Shown here: positions 41,701 to 48,519 of the stretch, piece after piece
How the letters are laid out: every line of letters starts with the position of its first letter
Numbering within the stretch: the first letter of the stretch is position 1
Assembly: GCF_026230105.1 (NCBI RefSeq)
Contig: NC_079476.1
Span: forward strand, 31,362,559-31,426,558
Length of the DNA: 64,000 nt
Origin: Diorhabda sublineata
Taxonomy: Eukaryota > Arthropoda > Insecta > Coleoptera > Chrysomelidae
Direction: 5' to 3'
Program-made: the position numbers and the translations under genes
Notes under the pieces: model-generated
What the model was told of the DNA's origin: nothing
The model's input: the letters and a program-made list of their open reading frames with translations, nothing else
The model's database searches: none

Positions 41701-44700
41701 CTCAAACTATGCGAGTTTTTTGAAATGCATACTCAAACTGAAGAAGTTGTTAATAAAGATCAAGACGATGGAGAAATTCAAAGATTACTTACAGAAACAT
41801 CGGCTGCGCATGCGAAAAGGTATGAATTCACTATTTTTCATATTTCTCGATAAGTTATTATAAGAATGTTTTTAATGATTTTAGGTACTATTTTGGTTTT
41901 ATAAAACTTGTACCTGATCAAATAAGACTGAGTGTTAATACCGCTGGTAAACTTCCTAGACATCTACAGAGAATTAAGAGAAAATTAGGATTAACTCTAT
42001 TGAAGTTCGAAGATGCTGCTGTTGATTTAAAGGCTTTTGAAAGGGAGCATCCTTTTGAAACGAGTCAATTTTTATTCCAGACCATCATCAAACATTTTAA
42101 AGAGGTTAGATATAATGCCAAATCACATATTAATACAAAGAGATCTTATTATGCGTCAGTTATATAACATTGCCATCATCATCGAACCATTCAATCCTTA
42201 ATTAATTTTGATCCATTTATTGAGTTGGGTAATTTTTCTTTCCTGTTTTTTTTTCAATTTGGAACTGATATTCTTGTTATCTTTTGCCACTCTATCTTGT
42301 ACCTTCTTTGATTATAACTTTCCATGTTTATCTGGGTCTTCTTAGTAGTGATAAATCGTAGATTTCAGTTCTTTCAACCCAATAAATTCAATAATATGTA
42401 CAAAACCTACAGAAATGTATCAATATATAACATTTTTTATCAAGTTATATTAAAAGTCCACAAAGTCGTATTCCCTAATTATAAGGAATCTAGTCTCATT
42501 AACTCAATTCTGTCGAAATCCATACTTGCAGAGTTTGATGACAAGACAATAATATATACCTATGGATCTAACTCGAGGGATGTAGTTGGATGTACAGTAT
42601 ACATTCAGAATATAAAGTATATAAGAATATAAGTATTGTCGCTAGAACCTCTCTTTAGTTGATAAATTATAAATAATAAATTTAATATAGAATTAATAAA
42701 AAAATAAAAAAAAAACGGAACACACTTGATTAATAAATTTTTGTTCATAACTTTCTTTTTTAGGAAAATTTCAGTTTTCATTTCATATTTCTGTTCGATA
42801 ACGTTGAAATAGATGTAAATAACTCAACTGTTTTCAGGAATTGGTATCACAAGCTGCCTTTATATTAGGAGCAGTAGATTTTATAGGGAACCCAATAGGA
42901 TTAGTAAATGATGTTTCTGAAGGATTGTCCGGATTTTTATATGAAGGAAATGTTGGATCTTTGGTAAAAAATGTTACTCACGGTATGTCGAATTCGGCTG
43001 CCAAAATAACAGAATCCTTATCTGACGGTCTTGGTAAAGTAGCTATGGATGATTCACATGAAGAAATTAGACAAAAAATTAGAACAGTTCATAGTGGTAG
43101 AAGTTCTGATCATATTGTAGCAGGTATGGGATGATATTTTAACAAAATTGAATTAAGAAGTAATCAACAAAATATCTATGATTTTTAGGATTTAAAGGAT
43201 TAGGTTTCGGTATTTTAGGAGGAGCAACTGGTATATTTAAGCAAGTGTATGAAGGTGCTTCTAATGATGGACTGCAAGGAGTTTTCTCTGGCCTCGGCAA
43301 AGGTTTGGTAGGTGCAGTAACAAAGCCAGTGGTTGGTGTATTGGATTTTGCTTCAGAAACTGCTCGTGCTGTGAGAGACTCTAGCAGAAGGTAGCTTCAG
43401 ATATTAATTCATTATCCGATTTTAATATGCTATTTTTATATAATTTACTTATCAATTTATGTATTTGATATCGGGTTCGCAGATTGTTTTATTTTTCTTT
43501 TGTTTGTTACTTTCAAAAAGCTATATCTTCAATAGGTTTCATGATGACATTTATTTATAATACAGATTCATATTCATTATGCTTAAAAAATTTACAAGAG
43601 ATAAATATAATGGAAAAGTATTATAATTTTCCAAGTAAAATAACTATAATCAGACATTTTTCCAAATTTTAAATTTAGCTTGAATATATGTTTGATTTTA
43701 TGTTTATTTTAATGAATAATTGGTTTTTTATTGAAATTATTTTTGAGATTTCAACCTAATTTAACTTCTGTCAGATAATTATATGAATTATCTATGAATA
43801 TCAAACTCATAATGTTTAAAAATAGGATAACACATCGCTTAATAAGTCTACTCAATGTAATCTCCTTCAAGAGCAACACAGTCATTTCAACGCTTCTTTA
43901 ACTTCTCGCAAAAAATCTGATTTATTACGTGTAAACATGGCCAAACACTGCTATGTTGTTGTCTTTCATCGATGGGGGAAAACGCGGCACTCAATTTAAA
44001 AATAGCTTTCTAATGGTCAAATGTTCATGCATAATTGTAAACACACTGCCTTCTGCTATCTTTACGGCCACAGCTATCTCATGCAATTTCAATTTATGAT
44101 GAGATATAACTAATTTGTGGACGTTATTGATGTTTTCTGGGGTAACCACCTCAATTAGACGACCAGAACTTTCACCATCATAGGTGTCTGTACGACCACG
44201 TTTTAATTCAGCAAACCACTAACAAATGGTTCTTTTCGATGGAACAGAATCCGGATAACACTTATGATGCCATTGCTGAGTTTGTATAGTATTTTTTTCA
44301 TCAAGAAGCAATGATAAATTAAGACATGAAATTGTTTTTTATCCATTGTTTTGAAAATAACAAAAGTAGCATTACTTAAATAACTGTTACTTTTTTCTGA
44401 CTAATCGAAATGAAATTTTACATATAGTCCTTTTAAAAGCTGGTACTTTATAAACATCTTATGGATTTGACAATAAAATTGTATATATTTTCAATAAAGT
44501 CGATAATTTTCTTCAGCAGTTGCAATTTAATAGAAATCATCGACTATTTTGTTTCTTTAAAATAATCCTCTTATAGGTATTTTACTATATTTCTCTACAT
44601 TCTAGTAAATTATTACCACAAAGAAATCGATTACCAAGGTGTGTACATGGTCCAGGTGGATTATTGCCGAAGTTCAATAATAAACAAAGTCAAGGTCAAC

Positions 44701-45321
44701 AGTACCTTTACAGAGTGAACAATAAGTAAGTATAAATTACATTTAAATATCAATATTTTCAATCCTAGTAAATTCAAGAATATTATCACAACATTTCTAA
44801 ATTTCAGGAATTACTCAGAACAACTTATCGCATATGAAATTTTGGGCAGTGCCTCTGAAGATTTACTTTGTATAGTATCTAATGAAATGTTACGGATTGT
44901 AACTAGTACAAAAACTCCTGAGTTAACGCCTGTGATAGAATGTCCATTGAGGTAAATTGAAAATATTTTTACTTTATTAAAAAATAGGGATATAACAAAA
45001 ATTGCTAATTATGATTTTTTTGGTAATTTTATGTAGTTTTGATAGTTATTATAATTTGTTTTTAGCGATTTGGAAATTTGTAATGTCATAAAGGAAAAGG
45101 AACACAGTGAAACCCGTTATTACATAGAAATTGTGATGCGATACGCTGGTACTAATGCAGCTCTATTAGTAAATCCAGATCCTGTGAAAAAGCCAAGAGT
45201 CAGATGCAGAACTTCTGATTTGGCAGATGCAATTTCGAAACAAATAAATTACGCAAAAAGAATGTATAATGAACATCTTTATACTTTAGTAACAGAAAAT
45301 TGTTCTATGCTCGAAGAATGA
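6370..45321 (+). CDS. Vps13D: Vacuolar protein sorting-associated protein 13D, complete (42 exons)
   Basis: Exons, all chaining in frame with GT..AG introns: 6370-6463, 6522-6712, 6840-7025, 9287-9535, 9922-10092, 13767-14111, 14167-14471, 14546-14836, 14924-15104, 16540-16738, 18652-18932, 19574-19760, 19815-20215, 20352-20511, 20879-21079, 21137-23318, 23498-23672, 25025-25349, 26718-26947, 27151-27717, 27930-28100, 28291-28414, 28474-28640, 29464-29684, 30134-30522, 30592-30734, 32141-32520, 32809-32992, 33073-33252, 33347-33562, 35934-36334, 36547-36897, 38045-38430, 38497-38948, 41048-41194, 41647-41819, 41885-42104, 42838-43123, 43189-43390, 44606-44725, 44808-44951, 45066-45321. The sum is 12,234 nt, about 4077 aa, within the range known for VPS13D. 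It starts MLEGLVAWVLNTYLG, the family's canonical N-terminus. VPS13 proteins are rod-shaped lipid-transfer bridges at membrane contact sites; VPS13D is essential for mitochondrial size and clearance and for peroxisomes. The UBA domain and ricin-like trefoil separate it from the A/C and B paralogues. No frame-breaking lesion was seen. Confidence 0.95.
7171..7695. mobile_element. pogo/Tigger-type MITE with TA target duplication
   Basis: Lies in Vps13D intron 3. The left end reads CTGTCAAACCTAGATATAAC and the right end, reverse-complemented, CAGTCAAACCTCGATATAAC. Both continue with related CAAGGATAT/CTTGATAT blocks. TA dinucleotides flank the element (7169-7170 and 7696-7697). The 525-bp interior has no transposase frame, but repeats TTTATATCGAGG-like motifs. 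The terminal repeats resemble those of pogo-superfamily elements, so it is probably mobilised in trans. Confidence 0.8.
7696..9286. other. Remainder of Vps13D intron 3
   Basis: AT-rich intron sequence. Its only notable part is 8399-8870, where the minus strand shows a possible coding remnant (separate entry). Otherwise I see nothing I can support. Confidence 0.4.
8399..8870 (-). pseudogene. Possible minus-strand coding remnant, unrecognised
   Basis: On the minus strand, about 8800-8630 reads as a Ser/Glu-rich acidic tail: SATSASECKENDKEKGTENN, then EEEEVW, and after a one-base frame change SEKSESEESECEILYSYEDN before a stop. Downstream, after a ttattacag acceptor-like sequence near 8500, comes a basic stretch with HYKLVLAEKKRELKTAKNAK and a stop near 8400. 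The biased composition looks protein-coding, but the frames do not join cleanly. It may be a dead retrocopy or a nested gene. I do not recognise the family. Confidence 0.3.
9536..9921 (+). other. Vps13D intron 4
   Basis: A 386-nt AT-rich intron between exons 4 and 5. No repeat or gene was recognised. Confidence 0.6.
10386..10690. repeat. Imperfect inverted repeat pair, possibly a decayed MITE
   Basis: Near 10387 the sequence reads ATATCCAAAACTACTCAA. Near 10660 it reads TTGAGTAGTTTTTTGGATAT, nearly the reverse complement. The interior of about 260 bp has no reading frame. No convincing target duplication was found. Confidence 0.4.
10770..11420 (-). mobile_element. Mariner (DD34D) remnant, copy 1, internally deleted
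   Basis: Minus-strand reading frame 10986-11288 gives the mariner catalytic core: FHHDNARPHTSLATH and a degraded PPYSPNPAPS. It continues after frame breaks into a C-terminal segment with a KERLLKVIEQN-like end. The left edge GGTTGGCAACAAAGTAAT resembles mariner terminal repeats. Sequence upstream of the core (about 11290-11420) is not transposase but is shared with the copy at 23950-24680, so both descend from one deleted master. It lies in Vps13D intron 5 and is inactive. Confidence 0.8.
11578..13643 (-). mobile_element. Tigger/pogo DNA transposon, full span, inactive
   Basis: The left end CAGTTGGTACTCTATAATCC and the reverse-complemented right end CAGTTAACACTCGATTATCC form terminal inverted repeats flanked by TA (11576-11577 and 13644-13645). 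The minus strand encodes a broken transposase. At 13166-13363 is an N-terminal psq/CENP-B-type helix-turn-helix (KILTLPEKWEIIERYDRCET). Near 12880-12920 lies a DLTPKQVEAFVTSDKQKVSG-like block. At 12342-12611 is the DDE core with LPIKALLLLDNALGHPG and YLPKNSTVLIQPMDQNVIKT. An acidic tail follows at 11901-12146. Several frameshifts and stops separate these parts. The element fills most of Vps13D intron 5. Confidence 0.88.
11689..11757. repeat. (TA)n microsatellite inside the Tigger element
   Basis: An uninterrupted run of about 34 AT units just inside the left terminal repeat. It was probably expanded after insertion. Confidence 0.95.
15385..16283 (+). mobile_element. hAT-superfamily transposon remnant with 8-bp target duplication
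   Basis: Terminal repeats are CAGGGGTCTTCAAACT on the left and, reverse-complemented on the right, CAGGGGTCTCCAAACT (one mismatch). The flanks are TTTTAAAT (15377-15384) and TTTTAAAC (16284-16291), an 8-bp duplication with one change, as expected for hAT. The plus strand keeps a decayed transposase C-terminus: 15650-15856 with MEIIDLQSSN and, in the next frame, 15765-15965 with SKLTDEHLKFLLIIGASKTN, matching the hAT dimerisation region. An upstream FFELRAEIESFL segment lies near 15545. It sits in Vps13D intron 9. Confidence 0.87.
17000..18010 (-). mobile_element. Jockey-type LINE reverse-transcriptase remnant
   Basis: The minus strand in three frames gives IPKPRKDLANASSYRPITC, then a degraded NFLKNY segment, IPQHQFGFR-like residues and, further upstream, PIKSIWKKVKAISPFRNDIP and ELPKKG-like motifs. 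This is the conserved order of Jockey/CR1-group reverse transcriptases. Many stops show it is dead. It lies in Vps13D intron 10. Confidence 0.75.
18010..18651. other. Remainder of Vps13D intron 10
   Basis: AT-rich intron between the Jockey remnant and exon 11. Nothing else recognised. Confidence 0.5.
19007..19357. repeat. Two-copy tandem duplication in Vps13D intron 11
   Basis: Units of roughly 170-180 bp starting near 19007 and 19177 share TTTTATCATTTCCAAATATT, TTGAATGGTA, TACATA-AGTATTAA, TTTGTCC, AACTGTG, AAATATATAGTGT and CTCTTG-CTACAA in the same order. The diverged copies do not touch the splice sites. Confidence 0.85.
20512..20878 (+). other. Vps13D intron 14
   Basis: A 367-nt AT-rich intron. 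No repeat or gene was recognised. Confidence 0.6.
21137..23318 (+). CDS. Vps13D: Vps13D exon 16, large central exon
   Basis: A 2182-nt exon covering about residues 1148-1875. It contains repeated beta-strand segments of the lipid-transfer groove, for example GSLGSLQVLDLTPEG and the later copy GKLGSLSLLDLTTSG, and the conserved VDFNCLDLIISCKSWVVVL. Ser/Thr/Pro-rich loops (SPTSPNDENN-type, and PGTPPPSPEV near residue 1705) interrupt the strands and are likely disordered. A Ser-rich stretch with RSCPDVMYPPYL corresponds to a conserved loop of VPS13D. Confidence 0.93.
23950..24680 (+). mobile_element. Mariner (DD34D) remnant, copy 2, internally deleted
   Basis: Plus-strand 24278-24460 encodes KLDEAIKEKQSELSNRKGS, then HNDNARPHTSLATR, the mariner core, followed by a decayed C-terminus to about 24610. 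Upstream, 24010-24075 resembles the N-terminal linker (EEEVDDDQIKVIIEEES). Bases about 24092-24180 are nearly identical to the reverse complement of 11290-11420, so it has the same deletion structure as copy 1. It lies in Vps13D intron 17, in opposite orientation to copy 1. Confidence 0.78.
25350..26040. other. Vps13D intron 18, left part
   Basis: Very T-rich stretch. A 97-codon open frame at 25696-25989 is hydrophobic and low-complexity and is best explained by T-richness. No gene supported. Confidence 0.5.
26041..26540. repeat. Solo-LTR-like repeat, copy 1
   Basis: The sequence from TGTAACCCAGACAAA to ATACAATACA aligns in order with 57427-57957: shared CAGCCTCTTGTG-like, TCCATTAACGTATCAA, TATAATTATTT-TAGC, TATTTAAA-GC, TACGAGG, TGGTCAA and CGTTAGCCC-like blocks. 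TG..CA ends and a TATTTAAA promoter-like box about 300 bp in suggest a solo LTR. No reading frame was seen, and the flanks show no clean target duplication. It lies in Vps13D intron 18. Confidence 0.55.
28474..28640 (+). CDS. Vps13D: Vps13D exon 23: UBA domain
   Basis: Encodes residues about 2406-2461. The segment LTGLGFKLEDCKEALEKCG followed by YRLDDAALWL has the three-helix UBA pattern: a GFG-like loop replaced by GLGF, then the AAxWL end. Among VPS13 proteins a UBA domain is found only in VPS13D, where it binds K63-linked ubiquitin and is needed for mitochondrial clearance. Exon 22 (28291-28414) joins to it in phase 1. Confidence 0.92.
28641..29463. other. Vps13D intron 23
   Basis: An 823-nt intron. 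The part 28960-29300 is less AT-rich than its surroundings and may be a transposon fragment; GTGCGAGAGCTC on its minus strand recurs near 37240. No family could be assigned. Confidence 0.4.
29685..30133 (+). other. Vps13D intron 24
   Basis: A 449-nt AT-rich intron. Nothing recognised. Confidence 0.6.
31350..31880 (-). mobile_element. MULE-type transposase remnant
   Basis: Minus-strand frame 31570-31878 contains VVFVVAYEISEDDL, RFMLMTKNLISLS and FHADTTYKLIW. The next segment, in shifted frames to about 31350, gives GFLVLVIGTT, LVCDAAKAIQTAFARP and DPIQFFG. This order (DxTYKL, GTTD-like, CDAAKAI) is the catalytic part of Mutator-like transposases. Stops and frameshifts make it inactive. The left 30735-31350 of Vps13D intron 26 is probably part of the same element, but I cannot prove that. 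Confidence 0.72.
32141..36897 (+). CDS. Vps13D: Vps13D exons 27-32: VAB (SHR-binding-like) region
   Basis: Exons 27-32 encode residues about 2713-3283. Diagnostic motifs are TRIVFDVTLEGSARKLVTIR, YWIINRTGLPLVFRQSGT, GQFDEHEQARMMEPLMFSF, VRTGRGKYRNTSIVTISPRY and the repeated WSGG/LRGATF blocks. The VAB repeats recruit adaptors, and in VPS13D they bind the mitochondrial GTPase Miro (family knowledge). Exon 31 starts after a 2.4-kb transposon-bearing intron. Confidence 0.88.
33680..33935. repeat. Diverged tandem repeat in Vps13D intron 30
   Basis: Two units about 160 bp apart (starting near 33680 and 33843) share GGTCC-AA-ATTTTTGTCAGA, a T-run, TTTAA-AATA-AATTA, CTCCTATTTTT-like and AAATGGTTGTAAA. 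The left unit partly overlaps the open frame that follows exon 30. Confidence 0.6.
34750..35190 (-). mobile_element. Cysteine-rich (CXC/TSO1-like) coding remnant, probably transposon-derived
   Basis: The minus strand from 35183 encodes MPRTLWRVS, then SIEFFYQIKTWLGHDLEPQE and LPPASD, a TAA stop, and continues in the same frame with TIFCNCKSRCGSRCGRKKAG and LQCSLVCCHCNEQACLN. The Cys pattern resembles CXC zinc-binding repeats. I recall similar Cys-rich tails in many repeated uncharacterised arthropod proteins, hence the transposon suggestion. No transposase core was found here. It lies in Vps13D intron 30. Confidence 0.5.
35190..35933. other. Vps13D intron 30, right part
   Basis: AT-rich intron, with a stretch of more mixed composition at 35520-35870 that may belong to the same element as the CXC-like remnant. 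No coding frame supported. Confidence 0.4.
36898..38044. other. Vps13D intron 32
   Basis: A 1147-nt intron. A 101-codon open frame at 37042-37347 (plus) has no recognisable domain and lacks splice context. The part 37040-37400 is GC-richer than its surroundings and may be a transposon fragment. Confidence 0.4.
38045..38948 (+). CDS. Vps13D: Vps13D exons 33-34: ricin-type beta-trefoil region
   Basis: Residues about 3283-3562. The repeats ERSQLWRMTSEGYLEHEG and STQKWRFTEDGRLRCDHYN show the QxW spacing of ricin-B trefoils. A trefoil at this place is characteristic of VPS13D. The 66-nt intron 33 (38431-38496) contains an in-frame stop, so it must be removed. Confidence 0.85.
39460..40560 (-). 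mobile_element. Second Mutator-like transposase remnant (different family)
   Basis: Reading the minus strand from about 40480: DGTWKKRGFTSLFRALTLIG, GKVLDVMVMSS, then INHPGSF, YIGDGDSKTFW-like and VEHVEKRMG-like segments, and RLRIVKKHKTNKRIGGK. Later come VMSVMGRSIGCETHTYVEKR (39462-39650) and a YGPNIAD end. DGTW, GDGDS and the terminal YGxxIAD are hallmarks of the Mutator-like transposase group whose copies carry CN-W segments near the active site. Frameshifts and stops are frequent. It lies in Vps13D intron 34. Confidence 0.72.
41048..45321 (+). CDS. Vps13D: Vps13D exons 35-42: APT1/ATG2_C and PH-like C-terminus
   Basis: Residues about 3563-4077. The first part carries the APT1-like segment LKKITLIIEEVLLLKLCEFF. 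The ATG2_C-like part carries AVDFIGNPIGLVNDVSEGL, THGMSNSAAKITESLSDGLG and GLGKGLVGAVTKPVVGVLDF, amphipathic helices used for membrane or lipid-droplet targeting in the family. The last exons form the PH-like tail. The stop is TGA 45319-45321; an AATAAA at 45628-45633 is a plausible polyadenylation signal. Confidence 0.9.
41195..41646. other. Vps13D intron 35
   Basis: Starts with TTGCGCGTTTCGATAATTAA followed by GTTATCGTCTTCAGAGACAA, an imperfect hairpin-type motif that I associate with transposon tails. The remainder is unremarkable. Confidence 0.35.
42430..42650 (+). mobile_element. LINE RNase H fragment
   Basis: The plus-strand frame ending at 42632 includes FDDKTIIYTYGSNSRDVVGC, which matches the start of the RNase H domain of Jockey/R1-group LINEs (IYTDGSK..VG). 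The first catalytic Asp is replaced by Tyr. No other LINE part is visible nearby. It lies in Vps13D intron 37. Confidence 0.62.
43850..44400 (-). mobile_element. Mariner remnant with N-terminal half and large internal deletion
   Basis: Beginning at a minus-strand ATG at 44346, frames joined by shifts give SVPSKRTIC.WFAELKRGRT, VVTPENINNVHKLVISHHK and EGSVFTIMHEHLTIRKLF, the mariner helix-turn-helix pair. It then jumps at about 44000 to FTRNKSDFLREVKEALK and a truncated C-terminus, without the catalytic core. It is a non-autonomous deletion derivative in Vps13D intron 39. Confidence 0.75.
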
Positions 45322-45627
45322 ATATTTTTCTGTCACCATTATTTTTGTAACAATTTTGAGAAGAGACCCAAAATACCAAATAATGCTCTACTTATTGATT
45401 AGCTGGATATGCTATATCCAGTTTTGAGGATTCTTCTATTCAATTTCAAAGAGGATGAAAATATTAGGTACTATCTATTTTCCAGATTAATGCGATAAAT
45501 TCTTGTTTAATGACGTATTATGATAGATACTGATGCATTATTGTTAAAATGGTTTTCATAACAATGTTTTTTTCAACCTAGTTTGATATTATTTGTGAGA
45601 AAAGTTGATTATCTTATGTTTTATTAA

Positions 45628-45633
45628 AATAAA
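45628..45633 (+). terminator. Candidate polyadenylation signal of Vps13D
   Basis: An AATAAA hexamer about 310 nt downstream of the Vps13D stop codon. The sequence is AT-rich, so the hexamer could occur by chance. Confidence 0.35.
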
Positions 45634-46771
45634 TAAGGAGAATAGAACTGAATATTGAATATGGACTGTAAGAAAAAATTGTGATTCAATTTTCACTGTT
45701 TTTATGTTTCAGTATGAAAACTAATTTATCTAGTTGTGCCAAAGTAAAACATATCACGTATCCCAAAGAAAACCGTATCAAGTCATAATTTATAATTTTT
45801 GTGCCTTAGTCGAAAACAACACCAACTAAAGGTGTACTTTAACATTAAATTAGTTATTACTACTATATGGCATTAGGTGAAACAGATTCCTCATGAATTC
45901 ATCAACGAAAACAGTTGTATTTTAAAATTTTAACTTGAAACAAGAATCAACCCTGAATTCCCGTTGAAAAATGTATTTATTGTACATGGGAAATATATGA
46001 TGTGATAACATTCTCCACATTTTCCGATCAAATCAGTATTATATTCTTACAATAGTTTTCTCGCAAATAGAAAGCTAAGCTAGATTTTCTTTCTCCCTCC
46101 AAATACAGGTTTTGTAAAAATATTTTAATTTGAGTCTTTATTTGATTTGTTTAATATCAAGATAAAGTAAAGTAAATAATGTCATGTGATCATATCGAAT
46201 CAAAAATCTTTTTTGCATTGTTCAATTTTTGTAATTTTTAAGTTTTGGCCTATAGGGTCGTTAAGTTGGAATTTCTGGAACCGTTAGTGATGTTTAAAAT
46301 ACCTATAAATTTTTTAATTTTCACTAACTTTCTTCTTAATAAATATTGATCAAGGAATTAAAAAAAATTATAATAAAAGTTGTACATTAACTATCCAAAA
46401 CTATTTTCTTTTCAAATCATGCAAGTACCCTATTTTTAAATGCTTCTTTAATAGTAACTTTTTTGACTAAGTACGATTTTCTTTGGGTTGTGCGATATAT
46501 AAGGAATATTTTGTTCGTTTTTAGTTCAAACATATATTTGACTATTCTTTTTTTCCAATATTTTATTGATTGTCTATATTGTTGTTAGTTTAACAATTAC
46601 TATTAATGAAGTGTTGGGTCAAGTTAATCACAAAAATCTCACTAGTTTAACGTACAAAGTTCTCTGGGATCATGTATTTTCGTGGTAAAAGGTGTTTAAA
46701 TATGTACCATAAAATTTTCTATTTTCAACTTTTTATTTTTTTTCTCGTTTTTTTGTCTTTGATTATAATTA

Positions 46772-46774
<3 letters not shown>

Positions 46775-46832
<58 letters not shown>
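46775..46832. repeat. (TA)n microsatellite
   Basis: An uninterrupted run of about 28 TA units. Confidence 0.95.
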
Positions 46833-46835
<3 letters not shown>

Positions 46836-47429
46836 CCGAATATGTTCATACTAAGTGGACACAGTCGTAAACATTATGATATTGTTCAGTAATTTTGGTT
46901 AAAACTGTTTATGCATGTTTACCACAAAATTTAATAGGCTTTTTTTAATATATTATAATATCTTATATCTCAAAATACATGGAATAAGAGAGCTAGTGCA
47001 GCTGTTGAAATTAGTTGAATAAAAAATATAGTTCATAAATATGTTGTATGTAAATATTTTTCTGTTATATTTATTTGAACATTGTAAAAAATAGTTGATA
47101 ATTATAAAAAATGTATATATCTATTTTTATGTTGCATTAAATATATTTTCGACTATTTAGATTGTTATATCATTATTATCATTCGAAAGACTTATGCTCG
47201 CATTTACCTATCCCGGATACAAAGTATCAAAAGAATTAAGATCAATTTACATAATAAATGTGCGCACTGTGTAGTAAGTATTCAATTTCACATTCTTCTG
47301 GAAGGAGTTTCTTGGTAATCCTAGTTTGTCGATTCTCAAGCACGAATGCGCTTGGTGGCGTAATTATTATTAATGCTGCTAAATAATCATTTTTTTGTAT
47401 TAATCAATCGTATTGTTTTTATCCTTGTT

Positions 47430-47610
47430 GTGGAAACTTCCAACATGGCTGCGGTGGAGCTGCGGAAAAAACATAATGGAAGAAAGGAAACGGAAACAGA
47501 TGGAAATTACGGAAAAAGGAACGAGTGGGTAGAAGAGATTTGAACAAAAGGAGCTTAAGCTCTGACATACAAATAAACTGAATTTATATATTTAAAATAT
47601 AACCAAACAG
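47430..47610 (-). repeat. Dispersed repeat, copy B
   Basis: The reverse complement of this stretch aligns through about 175 bases with the first 190 bases of the window (TTTGGTTATATTTTAAA, ATAAATTCAGTTT, AGAGC-TAAGCTCCTTTT, TTCAAATCT, ACTCGTTCCTT, TTTCCATCTGT). Family unknown. Confidence 0.6.
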
Positions 47611-48519
47611 AAATCTGTTCTATTCTATTCGTTCTGTTCGTCAAATAAATAGAAAATACGAATTTATATGAAAATTATCATAAAAAATTTGCTAAAAATA
47701 AAAGAAAATCCTTGAAGATAACTGGAATTTTTGTGTGCACAATAAAAAACAAAGAAAATCTTACCAGCGAATATAAAGAATAAAATCGAAATTTAGTTTT
47801 ACTTAAAGTGTAGATATGTAGATAACAAATTAATTTCTTCAAAAACTCGTTCGAATAAATAAATCCGAAGTACTGTGCCACAATACGTGAACAAAGGAAT
47901 ATTCAAAATGTTTGAAGAAAAACGTAACAAGTCGAATGACATGTTACAGCTTCAAAGGTTTTAGAGCAATATCTTCCTTATCAGATGATTCTGTTTCAAA
48001 ATTGTCATTTTCACCTTGTTTCCCTGTATTTGTTTTCTTATGGACATATTGGCTCTTATTGCTTTTTTCTTTCGCATCTTTTTTCTGGAAAGGAAACTCC
48101 GCAATAAAAATTTCCCAGTAGAGATATTCGTTGCACAGCTGTCAGGAATTTTCTGTGAATTAAAGTAAAATGTATTCCACTACATGGTAATAAATAATTA
48201 ACAAGTAATTTCTCTTTGTTTATCGTAAATACTTGTGATGCTTTGTAATATTATTAATAATAAAGTGCCATTGAATTTTAATTTTTTCAATCAATAAAAT
48301 ATATATGACGTTTATGCCGTTGAAACATTAAAAAATAGTTTTTTGACGTAGTGGTGGCGGTAGATCTTTTATTACAGCGATAATTTGAAATGCGACACTT
48401 ACAAAATCTATTAAAGGTTTGTTATGAGTTGCCATAGTCACTACAAAAGTAAACAACATCGTTTTAACAGACTGAAATGCTTGCGTATGCTTTCATTTCT
48501 TAAAAAACATTCGTAAAAT

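Larger units (their letters stand above)
45322..48519. other. Intergenic region, Vps13D to CCDC181-like gene
   Basis: Contains the Vps13D 3' UTR (candidate AATAAA at 45628), a (TA)n microsatellite at about 46775-46832 and one copy of a dispersed repeat at 47430-47610. A short frame from the ATG at 47444, within the repeat, is basic and unrecognised. I see no other gene. Confidence 0.5.
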
